Source of the DNA: Campylorhamphus procurvoides
Lineage: Eukaryota > Chordata > Aves > Passeriformes > Dendrocolaptidae
Length of the DNA stretch: 64,000 bases
Assembly (NCBI GenBank): GCA_013396655.1
Contig: WBMV01000268.1
Span: 558,001 to 622,000 of the forward strand
Direction: 5' to 3'
The first letter of the stretch is position 1. Each line of letters starts with the position of its first letter. The translations under genes and the position numbers were made by a program. This document shows positions 14,097 to 24,655 of this stretch, piece after piece. The notes below the pieces were generated by a model that saw only the letters and a list, made by a program, of their open reading frames with translations, searched no databases and was not told the origin of the DNA.

Positions 14097-17000
14097 AGAA
14101 TCTACCGCACTACAAGAACAATCCCAACATAATCCTAAAGATGGAACTTTAATACAAAAAAGAAAAGAGGACATTTAATCATACTGAAGTTTACAACTCA
14201 AATAGATTACTTGTAAATACCTATTCAGCCCTATCTCATTTTTAGAGTTTATTGAACATGAATCCACTCTGGCTGAACTCAAAGTTCTGTAAATGAAGAT
14301 CATATTGGCCATTTTATTGTTCCTGAGCGATGGGCTGACTGATCAGATTAGACAGAAGCATAAGCTGTGCTCTAAGTGACAGAGATTGAACAGCTGGCCT
14401 TCTCTCTGGTCTACTGCCTCTTCAAACTCAAGTAGAATCCTTCTCTTTTTGATCACATCTAGAAAATATACATTAAGATATTTAGTTGCCCTTAACCCAA
14501 CAGGAAAATATTTTTCTGGTCTTTAATGCATTTCAAACAATTTGCTCATAAACACGGCAATGTTTCCCAAATATGCCAGTAATTCACATGCACAATATAA
14601 TTTTATCTAAAAAAAACAGATGTTTAGATGGTATCAACATGCCTAGACTGCAAAGTAATGTGTATAGATAATACTTCTTAAGGAAAAATTCAAAGGCATC
14701 ACATTACAGAGACAAAGCCTAAAAATAATGATTTCACATGTACTTAAAACTAAAGATCAGACTTCAAAAAGAAAGTATTTGAGACTAGGGAGAGAAATAA
14801 ACCTTACCTGGACAACTTATGCAGAGGGACAGCTAAAGTAATGTTTGCTTAGCAGGTTAAAAAAAAATTAAGTAGTCAGCTATTTCCTGCAGATCAAAGT
14901 GTCTGGTAGAGGCATAATTTTTTTCCTCTTCACAGAAACATATGATGGAGAGAGGGACAAACAAAGCCATATATAGAATTTTTAATTGTAAGACTTTTCA
15001 TAGAAGGCAATGACTAACTCAGGTGTTTTAGTAGCACTTGCTTTTCTCATGATATTACATCATGTATTATTTATATCATAAGTATTTACTTTGATGCCAC
15101 ATCTTTAGCCTGAGGACCTTATGACATAATTCTAAGATGACACTACGCAAAGTGCCAGTGGAACATGGCGAGGCAAAAGCAGAAAAAGAATTTTAAAAGA
15201 AGACAAAAACTCATTACCTATTCTCTAAGGGTGGAGATGGGGACATAAGAGATTGCGTGCTATGGCAGAATCAAGCAGAAATTAAGACAGAGGCACTGCT
15301 GCAGCTGGCAAATCAATACCACTGAGAGACAGAGAGATTAACAACTCTAAGACCTTGTGATAATGAGCTACTTGGAACAACACAAAAGGTCTTGGGACTC
15401 ATCTCCAAATTAGTCTCACGCTAAGGGGAAGAAATGTCCAACAAAATGAATGCTAAGGATTACTGACTTCAAAAAAATTAATTAGATGAGTAACTCCTTA
15501 ATTTTCAGTATTTTGAATAAATCATACAAAAACACATCTTACTTATGTCACTCTACCTTCCCATCACTTTATTTCAAAAAGTCTTGCATGCAATGTGTTA
15601 CCAAATGCTTCAAATGAAACTCGATAAGCCACTTTCTACATTCTACACAATATTAAGGGCTATACTATACATGGGACATATCTTAGCAATCCTGCTGGTG
15701 ATCCCAGAATTACACAAGACTGTATTTCATATTCTGCAATCTATTTCTATCAGATGCCCTTTTCCTTTATGTTTTAACCTATTACTAATTTGCATAACTT
15801 TTTAAGCAACACTGCTAACAAGTACCATACTTAATACAACCTCTTATCTATGGCTATGTAACTTTTCAGCTTAATATGTCCCCTTAAATTTGTCTTAGCA
15901 GTATTAAGCAAAAGACAACTAACATGATTAGAAATGGAAGGAAAAAACAGTCAATGAAAAAATACACAGCTTAAAGACAATAACCAAGTGGCTGGACAAT
16001 TGACTCAAGATATGGAATACCTTTTTCCAAGGCCCCAGACAAGATTAGACCCAGTAAACAGAAAAGGCTGTTTGATCAAATTCTTCCATTATCAAAAGGG
16101 AACATAGCCGGAAAAATGTGTCAGACTTTGAGACATCTCACAAAAGTGAAACATTTTCTGTCTAGTCCTGTTATTGATAATGTTCCACGTGTTCAGCTCT
16201 GGTAGTTGAATGATAATGCCATAGCATCCTACAGTCCTCTAACTCTTATTCACCTTGAAAATACTGTTTTATTCAGGTTTTTAAAGAACCAGTTATGCTA
16301 AACAGACAGGAGAAGGAAGATAAGCATCCTACAGCATACAAGAGAAAAAAATTTCAAGAAACCTGGAATATTTAAAAGCTAGTATGGAAAAATTATATTA
16401 AATCTAAAATGTCCTGCAAAGAGTTAGATATTTGCTAACCAGCTGAACTACACAGAGTTCCTATAGTAGCATGAATGCAAGAACCACCAGAGAGACACTG
16501 TGACTTACCAGACAACAAATCCTTTAATCCGTTTTTAAATCTAACAATGGAAGTGCACTATTCAACTTGAATGCATATAAATTGCTGTGTATAGTAGAAC
16601 AATCATATCATAACCTTTTACTAAGGTCTTGTTGCTCTCAGTTTTTTGTGTTGAAGCTGCAAAGTAAACAGGCTGAAGGGATAAGTCATTCATTTTCATT
16701 AGGTAGACTTAAAGACATAAAGATGCTTAAAGGGTGTGTTGTCCCAAAGAGCAAGCCGAGCATTTGTCAGCTGATTTCAAAAGAAAAAAAAGTCTTTACA
16801 CAAAACTTTGTTTTTCCAGCAGTAGCCAACCTTAAAACTGTTGAGGATAATAACTAGAATAAAGTACCAGATGGTACTCACTCCTTATTTCCATTCAGTC
16901 TATTTAGGACATATTTTATGCTAATCAGTCATAAGCCGTGAACAAGCAATTTTTCACATTTAAAATATCTATTGAACATTTTGCTTCTCTATGCATCAAA

Positions 17001-17446
17001 CTCACTGTGACACTGCCCTTAAAACCTTTCCACTATTCTCCATTTTTATCCTCGTGCTATAGTAAACACATCAAACAAGACTATTTTTGAAAAAGAAGGC
17101 AGCATTTCTCCCCTTAGTTACACAGAAGCAGATATATTTCACCAAAGAAAACTCAAAACAAACACTGAGAACTACAAAAAACACAAGGATAGGAAGAAAA
17201 TGAACAAAAGTTTAAAACAATTTAGGAAGAGAAAAGAACACAAGCAAATAAAAAGGCACAGCTCATGTAGTTACTCTTGCTAGACTTGCTCAGATCTGGT
17301 TTGATTTCTAATTAAACTTTCTTGTTCACCGGTTCAAATGACACTGAACTTCCTGCAGGTATTTTACATGGAAATAATATTAGCATAACAAAAACTTCTC
17401 TGCTCTGGCAGCCGCAGATACAGCAGGATACTGAATATTTTCCTAA

Positions 17447-17490
17447 AAAAAAACACCCAAACCAAACCAAAACACAAAGAAACCCACCTA
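17447..17490. repeat. A/C-rich (CCAAA)-like tract
   Basis: Successive ACCCAAACCAAACCAAAAC-type units lie within the KIF21A intron. This is simple low-complexity sequence, and no mobile element body was recognised next to it. Confidence 0.65.
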
Positions 17491-20400
17491 AAATGGCTTT
17501 ATTTCCCCAACAGTAATCAGGCAACATAACATGAAAGTGAGAATTCTAGCAGCCATGTCTGAGTAGGCAGCAAAGGCAATCTATAAAACACTTAGAGCAA
17601 ATCAAGGGAAAGCAGAGGGGGGGAGCAAGGCTCCCTTGATCCCAAGCACAAGAGTCATTTAACTACTAGAGAAGAATTTATAGAAGTCACACAGTAAACC
17701 TGAAAATGTGAAGCCTTGAGTTCAATAATAAAGGCATGTCTAGACCAACAATATAAATCCTAACTTTTCATAGATCATAAGTAGCAAAGGCAACACCATT
17801 AAATGGAAATTGGTGACTAACTCAATGGATTTTCAGAGCAAAGTAAACACCCAAGTCTTCTACAAACTTTGGGAAGTGACAAGTTAAAAATATAATTCAT
17901 CCACAAGCATGAACAGACCACCCGTGTACACCACTCACTGCTTTTTCTTCCTAAATTCAAGACATTCCTCTTTTGGCAATGAATGCACAGCTTTAAGAGA
18001 AAGGCCCAAGTAGGATTTCTTTCCCCTTCAAAGAATGAGTTTGTGTTTACAACATGAGTGGTGGAAAAGGAAGTTTATTTCCTAGAAAGCAGGATCACAG
18101 ATTTCAGCCTGCCCCAAGCAATATCACTAACGGATGATCAAGCCAGATATTATGAAACCAGAATTAGTTCAGCAGCAGATGGTGTCATGTCTTTTTTTCA
18201 GCTAAAATGCAAAACATAGGGATGGGGTAAAGTTTTAGTGAAGGACAAGGGAATGTTTGTTTAAGTCAGGGAGCAAAGAAAAACATGAAAACCAACAAAA
18301 AGATATGTAATACCAGCTTTCCAAAACCAAGATCTCTTTTGTAGTTTTCTGTTAACACTCTGTGCAAAAAATTTATTTTCCAACCCCTTACTATTTAATG
18401 CTGTTCATAATTTTTTTTGTCTTTGATGGGGCATTCCTGCATACTTACAGACTGCAGAACTTCATTAACACAGTTACTTCAAGATATTTTCAAAAAAATC
18501 TGTCACAGCTTCACATAATTACAGATGGGTAGTAATTACTGTCTGTTAAAAAGACAACTTTGATTCATTTTAAGGCGGCAATGAACAGTACTGTAGTCTA
18601 CTGTTGTTGCTTATCTAGTTACAGAATCATTTAGAGAATGTTTAGCACTGTACAGGAAGCACGAAATTAGTATTTCTGACTTCCAGAGCTTATAATATAC
18701 ACCACAGCACCCATGTTCATTCATCTGACATTTGAGGATCCATTCATGGAGGGAAGCTTAAACACAGCTGTAACTGTAGAATAGCAGCCCAAGAAAGAAA
18801 ATCAATCTCAGATGCCATCAAAGTGCTTCAAAACACACCTGTCAAAAAAAGACACATTCCTTCCACTCAGCTGCTTCTTTCCTAGTGTATTTAACAGCAG
18901 CTGGATCTAGCACATAAGAAAACAGCTTCAGTATAAAAGCTATTAGAAGAACATCCTTAAAAAGAAGACCACAAAAGATGAAAAGGTAGAGGGAGGCATG
19001 ACAACAGTCAATTCCATAGGGGCACAAAAAACCCCACCCAGAAAGTAGCAAAGAAGGAAAAAAAACAAACTACCCAAGACATCCAAATGATCACACAGTT
19101 CAAGAGCTGGGGATATGAAAAGAAATCCAGCATTCTCATAATAAAGCTTTGCAGTGGAAAGCTAAGGTTACAAGTGATGAACATATCCCATTTGCCTAAT
19201 CAAAAGTCAACACAGTGTCCTTATGTTATGCCACAATCAGCTTGATTAGTTTCAAAAATCTCCATTCCTAAATTGAACTAGTAATCCATATGTTTTTCCA
19301 GTACACTTCATCTCCCTTTTGGAATACCAGAGGCAAGAGGCTGGATAGTTTTAATTTATCAGCTGCACTTGTTACTGTTATTGAAAAAGTTTACCCATAG
19401 TTCCATTACATTTTGCACACAATTTCCACACTTGGCAAACATCACCATTTCACCTTTGTGAAGCAGTGTCATAACATATTGCCGACACCCAGCGTGGGTA
19501 TGAAAAGGGAACTTTTTAGACAATTCAAGGCAGACCTGGGTGTCCTATACAAGTGAGGACAGTAGCAACACTCGCCTTTCTTGCTTGAGGGATGAAACAC
19601 AAAGCAGACGTCAGTCACAACAGATGAAGCAGTAGCACCAAGGTACTCCTGCTAAAGTAGGGAAGGTGGCACACATACGCAGACAAACCAAGGATAATGA
19701 AAAGTGGAAACTTTTAAGACTGTTCTTTACTGATATGAATTAAACATACCTGATTATAAAATACCATCCCCTATAACTTGTGCCTCCCTTAGGTCTTTGT
19801 GTTCTGCCCATTAACGCAGTTTCAACTGGGCTCCATCTTTCACAAGAACACACCCAGTGCCAAAGCTCTTCATGCTGACCAACTGGTACTCCACGTCCTT
19901 TAATGTCCACTCCACCTGAGGTGTCACCCAAGCCTGTCAAAATAATCACGTCTCAACTACTGGTCAGCTTCCACAGCTATTCATCTTTTCACATTGCACT
20001 TCATTATTTCTTCTATTTTAATACAGCATCTCAAGTAAATCAACACTGAACTTATCAGCACCTCCACTGACTCAGATCAAAATCATCATTTGTCTTTGCA
20101 GGACTAGATGTTTTTTCAGTGTTCTACATTGCATTTTGGATCCTGTTATGGAGAAGACATAACAGACATCCTTTTATGCTTTATCAGATAGTAGTCCTCA
20201 GTGCAAAAGTTCCCTTGTTCTGCATGTATCCAAGGGACTGAAGTCCAACTTTCTTGTCTACTTAGATCATCACTGCTAGGACACCCTAACCCCATGGGTA
20301 CAAGCCACCTGGAGCAAGGAGAGGCACTAACTGTTGGAGCCATTTCAATTCCTGTGAGAAGCTCAGGTCTGGTAAAAAGGTAAAAGCAAACACACCTCTG

Positions 20401-23202
20401 ACTACAGTGACCCCAACCAGTCCCGTCCTCAGGTCATACGATTCTACAACACAATAAGGCACATAGGCTGTTGGGGATCTAAATCTTAGGTGAGAACTTC
20501 ATCTACCCATTTTGACTGTGGACACCACTAAAGTGGCAAGAATTAGAAACTATAATCTACATCCTTTTGTGAACTTGAAACAGTTGCCTATGATGTTGAT
20601 ACCATTTCACAGCCGCCTTCTCAAAAGTTATTCTTCATATGCTGAAAAGACGCTTACAAAAACAAGACAGCAATTTTAGATTTACAAAAAGGATATCTTT
20701 TCACATGTGAAAGAAAACAGTCATCTGATTAGATAAGTATCATGGGGGCTCTCCTGATTGTATCTGAAAACAGACATTACACAATCTCAGAGTTCTTTGT
20801 TGAAGTTGCACACCATCATCAAAACTAAGTCCACAAGTCTTTCAGTAGTGGGTGACAATAAAGAAAGAAATGGTCTCTTAATTGGGGAATTTAACATCAG
20901 CTACTGGATTATCTGCCAAACTATTTTCAGCTTTCATGCTTCACTAAACCGGAGTATTTAGCTCATCAGTCACAAACCCATTATTACACTGAAGAAAATG
21001 GGGAGCAATTAGCATACAAGATGATAGCTTAAAGGTGGTGCTAATTGGAAAGAATGAAGTATTTTTGAATACTGTTGTATACAATTAGATGAGATAAGCA
21101 GGTTCTGGAAAAACAATTTGCTAAACAATCTTAGTGATGTCTATTCTATAACCTACGTTTAAAGTTCAAGCAAATTCATCTTCACACTAAGCTCAGTGCA
21201 ATATGCCTTTGCAGTATCTTGCAACCACGGCGGTTGCAAACTAAAAGCTGGTCCAGCTGTAGAGCAAGCCTTGTTCAGGAAGCATACATACAAAACACAA
21301 CAACTAATTCATCACAACACTGGAGATCATCACTGAACTAAGCTGAAGTTGCCAGGAAGAAGTGAAGAACAAAACCAACAAGGAAACAGAATGTAATATT
21401 CATAATGCATGGTACAGCATGGCACCAATACACAGTGAGTTGCAAAATGAGTTGAATTAGAGGACTGTATAAAACACACAAATAGAAATAAAAGAAAACC
21501 ATCTACAAAGAGGTACTGGTGGGAAAAAAATAACTGCACATGCTTTTGTTCATGACTGCTAAATAGAGAGGGGAAAATCTTGTGCATGAATAGTTAATCT
21601 GCCAAGGGGAAGAAAGCAGACAGGAGGAAAGATGCAATTCTTCATTACTAGTGAAATGCACTGAGACACAAGATGTTAGTTAGACAGTTATGGTACAGAA
21701 ATATACCTTATAACATTAGGGATTTGTTATCAAGAGTTACAGCTGGGTGATTTTAATTCACTTTTATAAATTCTTTGCCATATATTATTTCTAATCTATT
21801 CATCACACACCTACAACTATAAACATATTTCTACCAGTAGGTTTTATTTCATTCCAGGCTGCAACAAACCTTTATATTTGTAAATTAACTTCTACATCAC
21901 TATTGCTTTTGGCTCAGAGCATCGTTAATATTTTCTTCAAATAACAGAGCAGTCTGTAAACCTGTAACACGCCCTGTTTTTAGGATCACACCTATCTCAT
22001 ATTTTCCTCTTTAAAAATACAATCTAATTATGCTTTGGAATAATACCTCCCTTACATTATGTGAAAAATGCGTCAACAGATAACACTCACAAAAGCATCT
22101 CTCTCCATAGAAAATGCTGCTGTAATCAGACTTTGATGAACAACTGCAGCATACACCCCATGTTATCATGCAGGGGCGGTGTTTCTCTGTTTACTGAAAA
22201 TGTTATTGCACCGTTCCCCCTACATGTACGTACTAACAAGAGCATGCAGTAACATCACTTATGTCTACATCCTTGGGGAAAGAAAAAAAAAAACAAACAA
22301 CAAAGCCCCAAAAACTAAAACACCACCCTTTTCATCTTCCTGAACGACCCTTCAAGTCTCTAAGGCAAGATGTATGAAATGGTTCCAAAGACCCACTGGA
22401 AGAAACAGACCTTCCCCTAAACTCTGATTTCTCGTGGTATAATACTCCAAGTGTGCCAGAATGTAACAAAGAAACTTTTTTAAAGTAAAGAAATAAATCA
22501 ACATTCAGTATAACAATTAAACCCCAAATATTTACATACATATACATAAATAGGCCTAGATATATACACACGTATCTATTTCTCCTCATCTTTGAATCAT
22601 GTAAAGACATCTCGAAAATTAAGGCATCCATGGGCTAATATGGAAGTTCTTCAAACAATAAAATAGCATAGGAAAACGGAGAAGAGCCAAGAGTTCACTG
22701 ATGAACAGCAGATTTTTATCTCTGATTAAAGAGCAATTTGAATTAACAGATGTTTAAAAATTATTTAAACTCCCCTCCCCTTATGACTTCTACATATACC
22801 TATTCCTATGTACTGTGAGCAGCCTTATGGGAGTCCATCCCTCTGGTATGTGAGGTTAGACACAGTCCCCGCGAGATAAAATCCTTTATCCTTCTAAAAA
22901 TACCAGTCGGCCGCGATCCACTCTCGCAAAGCCCCGTGATGCCAGCGGCATCGCTGAAACCAGGGGCTGCCCTGCTTCCATGAGTAAGCACGGCCAGCAC
23001 CGGGCTATAATTAGGTGGAATATTTTTAGGGTCACCGCTCAAAATTAGAGAGAAATCACTGAGAAAGACCTCAGAACGGTGGGCTTATCCCTCCCGCCCT
23101 GTTTCCGACGGTTGTGAGGAAAGAGGCTCAGCAGGAGGGGCGGCGAGACGAGGGGACCCTCAGTCTGCAGGGAGGATGTGCCTCGCTGCTGTCGCTCCGC
23201 TG

Positions 23203-23274
23203 CGGGGACACGGGGACACGGAGACAGGGGCACGGACACGGGGACACGGACATAGGGACACGGGGACACGGACA
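23203..23274. repeat. G-rich (GGGGACAC)-like minisatellite
   Basis: Imperfect tandem units of 6 to 8 bases built on GGACAC/GGGGACAC repeat about ten times. At least four G3-4 runs are separated by short loops, so the plus strand could fold as a G-quadruplex. It sits just inside KIF21A intron 1, before the donor-repeat minisatellite. Confidence 0.85.
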
Positions 23275-23290
23275 CCCGTGGGGCCCGCCC

Positions 23291-23370
23291 GCAGCCCCGG
23301 CCCTCACCTGCCCTCGACCCGCAGCCCCGGCCCTCACCTGCCCTCGACCCGCAGCCCCGGCCCTCACCTG
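23291..23370 (-). repeat. 30-bp tandem repeat carrying splice-donor cores
   Basis: A 30-base unit occurs in about 2.7 exact copies (23291-23320, 23321-23350, 23351-23370). On the minus strand each unit contains the donor-like core CAG/GTGAGG at 23310-23305, 23340-23335 and 23370-23365. The last of these is the copy of the real KIF21A exon 1 donor. A second, truncated array with the same unit lies at 23930-23990. The period is a multiple of three. Confidence 0.9.
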
Positions 23371-23384
23371 ACCGCCACCCGCAC
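23312..23384 (-). repeat. KIF21A: 73-bp duplicate of KIF21A exon 1 donor region (contig end)
   Basis: These 73 bases are identical to 23930-24002. They contain the 30-bp repeats, the exon 1 donor, and the last 14 coding bases of exon 1 (23371-23384), then stop at the N gap. The most economical reading is the end of a contig that should overlap the contig beginning at 23930, giving one exon rather than two. A real tandem duplication of the exon edge is the alternative. Confidence 0.85.
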
Positions 23385-23454
23385 NNNNNNNNNNNNNNNN
23401 NNNNNNNNNNNNNNNNNNNNNNNNNNNNNNNNNNNNNNNNNNNNNNNNNNNNNN
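23385..23454. other. Assembly gap, 70 N
   Basis: A run of 70 undetermined bases lies directly after a truncated copy of KIF21A exon 1. The true content is unknown. Because the left flank duplicates 23930-24002, the gap size and the placement of what follows are unreliable. Confidence 0.99.
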
Positions 23455-23570
23455 GGCACGGGCACACACGGGAACCCGGCACGGACAGCGGGCCCGCCGC
23501 CGCGGGGGCACCGGGCACAGCCCCGCACACACGCCTGTTAGCGCGGACACGCGCCCCTCGCGTGTGCCCA

Positions 23571-23572
23571 CA

Positions 23573-23609
<37 letters not shown>

Positions 23610-23690
23610 ACGCAGATAGACAGACACACACACAGAGATACGCACAGAGAGACACACAGACACACACATATACACACAGAGACACACTCC
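23571..23690. repeat. (CA)n microsatellite with GACA/GATA-rich tail
   Basis: A run of CA dinucleotides of roughly 30 bases (about 23575-23604) is followed by degenerate CACAGA, GATACG and CAGAGA units. The part 23612-23681 is almost the same as 24218-24287, with four substitutions in about 70 bases. The two sit in separate contigs and may be two alleles, two tandem copies or a failed contig overlap. Confidence 0.9.
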
Positions 23691-23756
23691 CACAAGGTAG
23701 TTCTGACGCAATAAGGTGCTTCTGATTTGGTGTGTAACAGACCACCACCCACATAC

Positions 23757-23849
23757 CTTGTGACCCAGCACTTGTTCACAGACAGCAGGATGAGTATCTA
23801 ATATAAACTGAAGGCAGTCACAGAGGACCCTTTTGTACACCCCAGGAAA
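23757..23849 (-). other. Exon-like segment, product not recognised
   Basis: On the minus strand a 93-base, 31-codon open segment runs from FPGVYK to QVLGHK. It is preceded by TTCAG and followed by a good donor (AAG/GTATGT). The inferred peptide has a natural amphipathic composition, with CDCLQFILD and HPAVCEQ blocks. The acceptor has a poor pyrimidine tract. A stop (TGA) lies just upstream in frame, consistent with an exon edge. It does not resemble the next kinesin exon. It lies in the small contig placed between the 70-N gap and a single-N join, so it may belong elsewhere in the genome. Thirty open codons can also occur by chance. Confidence 0.3.
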
Positions 23850-23928
23850 CTGAACTCATCACTCACTGCATTCCCTGTCCTGCCTGTTGCACAGAGCAAT
23901 TCTGTAAGTTGTCTGCTGAAGACTGATA

Positions 23929-23929
23929 N
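23929..23929. other. Single-N contig join
   Basis: One undetermined base separates an ordinary-composition segment ending in GACTGATA from a segment that begins inside the 30-bp KIF21A repeat, already seen at 23312-23384. It looks like an assembly join, not a miscalled base. Confidence 0.9.
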
Positions 23930-23987
23930 CCTCGACCCGCAGCCCCGGCCCTCACCTGCCCTCGACCCGCAGCCCCGGCCCTCACCT
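23930..23987 (-). repeat. Second copy of the 30-bp donor-bearing repeat
   Basis: This holds nearly two units of the repeat described at 23291-23370, directly abutting exon 1. The donor-like cores are at 23959-23954 and, as the authentic exon 1 donor, 23989-23981. The array is truncated at the single-N join, so the true copy number is unknown. Confidence 0.9.
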
Positions 23988-24032
23988 GACCGCCACCCGC
24001 ACGGAGCTCTCGTCCTGCCCCGGTGCCGACAT
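23986..24032 (-). CDS. KIF21A: Kinesin-like protein KIF21A, coding exon 1
   Basis: KIF21A is a kinesin-4 family motor that walks toward microtubule plus ends and limits microtubule growth, acting in neurons and at the cell cortex. The exon starts with ATG at 24032-24030 and encodes 15 full codons (MSAPGQDESSVRVAV) plus two bases of an Arg codon. It ends at a strong donor, AG/GTGAGG. The DESSVRVAVR block is the KIF21A-type N-terminus that opens beta strand 1 of the motor; the paralogue KIF21B differs here. The next exon should supply the IRPQ segment but was not found in the window. The start context is weak (C at -3, T at +4). ABCD2 upstream on the same strand agrees with the human order. The donor side is duplicated at 23312-23384, probably an assembly fault. 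Confidence 0.88.
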
Positions 24033-24216
24033 GGTGCGTGGGGCGGCTGCGAGCGCGGCCGGGAGCGCCGCGGAGGAGGGCTGGGCACGGCTACGGCTGC
24101 ACTGCCCCTCACCTCCTCCTCCTGCCCCGCCACCGCCGCTCTACAGCCATCTTAGGTGGCTGAATGAATAGGTGCGAGCCGCGGCACCGCGGGGCGGTTC
24201 GCGCCGCTCCTCCTCC
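24033..24216 (-). promoter_or_regulatory. KIF21A: KIF21A 5'UTR and CpG-rich promoter core
   Basis: The segment is GC- and CpG-rich with no obvious TATA box, as expected for a CpG-island promoter. Two GC boxes (GGGGCGG) read on the plus strand at 24040-24046 and 24191-24197. On the minus strand, AAGATGGC at 24153-24146 resembles a YY1 site, often found just after the start of transcription. If the start is near there, the 5'UTR would be about 120 bases. The upstream end is cut by the single N at 24217. Neither the start site nor factor binding can be shown from sequence alone. Confidence 0.65.
24109..24150 (-). other. Upstream ORF in the KIF21A leader (13 codons plus stop)
   Basis: An ATG at 24150-24148, inside the YY1-like AAGATGGC, opens a short frame, MAVERRWRGRRRR, closed by TGA at 24111-24109, about 76 bases before the KIF21A start. 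The upstream ATG has A at -3 and G at +4, a better context than the main start. If transcription begins upstream of it, this uORF would be expected to lower KIF21A translation. If transcription begins inside the YY1-like motif, it would not be in the mRNA. Confidence 0.5.
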
Positions 24217-24217
24217 N
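24217..24217. other. Single-N contig join
   Basis: One undetermined base lies between CpG-island sequence and a CA/GATA-rich segment that closely repeats 23612-23681. The abrupt change and the repeated flank point to an assembly join, so sequence just upstream of the KIF21A promoter may be missing or misplaced. Confidence 0.9.
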
Positions 24218-24306
24218 GCAGATAGACAGGCACAAACACAGAGATACGCACAGAGAGACACACAGACAAACACATAGACACACAGAGGCACAGACACACA
24301 CACACA
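24218..24306. repeat. CA/GACA-rich degenerate microsatellite (second copy)
   Basis: This is the counterpart of 23612-23690. The first 70 bases match with four substitutions and then diverge, this copy continuing with (CA)n and then a run of nine C (about 24313-24321). Confidence 0.85.
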
Positions 24307-24415
24307 GTGCTTGCCCCCCCCCACACCACTCCCCTCGCGCCTGCCCTCGCGCACAGGTGTGGACACACAGGACGCTGTTCATGGGGCCCAGGTCAGGCCT
24401 GCCTGTTCCCCCACA

Positions 24416-24655
24416 CGGGGACACGCAGGTGACACCGCACGGACACATGCATGGCACCACACGGGTGACACCGCACGGACACATGCATGGCACCACACAG
24501 GTGACACTGCACGGACACAACACACGGCACCACACGGACACACGGGTGGCACTACATGGGTGACACCGCACAGACACACACAGGGCACCACATGGGTGAC
24601 ACTGCACAGACACATGAGTGGCATCACAGGGACACACGCGTGGCACTGCACGGAC
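24416..24655. repeat. 36-bp minisatellite upstream of KIF21A
   Basis: Tandem imperfect units of about 36 bases carry the phrases GGTGACACNGCAC, GGACACATGCATGG and CACCACAC. At least six units can be followed, degenerating toward 24655. Because 36 is a multiple of three, long open frames with a 12-residue period (HGHMHGTT-like) appear on the plus strand and Cys/Val-rich ones on the minus strand. These are repeat artefacts. Confidence 0.9.

Larger units (their letters stand above)
1..23985 (-). other. KIF21A: KIF21A intron 1 (5' part, continues beyond window)
   Basis: This interval lies downstream, on the minus strand, of the exon 1 splice donor, so it is inferred to be intron 1. I looked on the minus strand for the next kinesin motor exons (the IRPQ segment, the DYVFD region and the P-loop GQTGAGKT) and did not recognise any. 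The open frames here have no family resemblance. The DNA is AT-rich with short A/T tracts, one degraded CR1 near 12.5 kb, and becomes GC-rich only beyond about 22.9 kb. A short exon could have been missed by eye. Confidence 0.7.

Noticed and set aside
18620..18660. 'acagaatcatttagagaatg' resembling an antisense CR1 terminus.
   Set aside because: The following sequence lacks the ggttggaagggacc block that should come next, so the match is too short.
23045..23779. Long minus-strand open frame (244 codons) across the KIF21A promoter, rich in Cys/Val and Gly/Arg.
   Set aside because: It runs through Ns, the CA microsatellite and the 30-bp repeat. Its length comes from repeats lacking stops.
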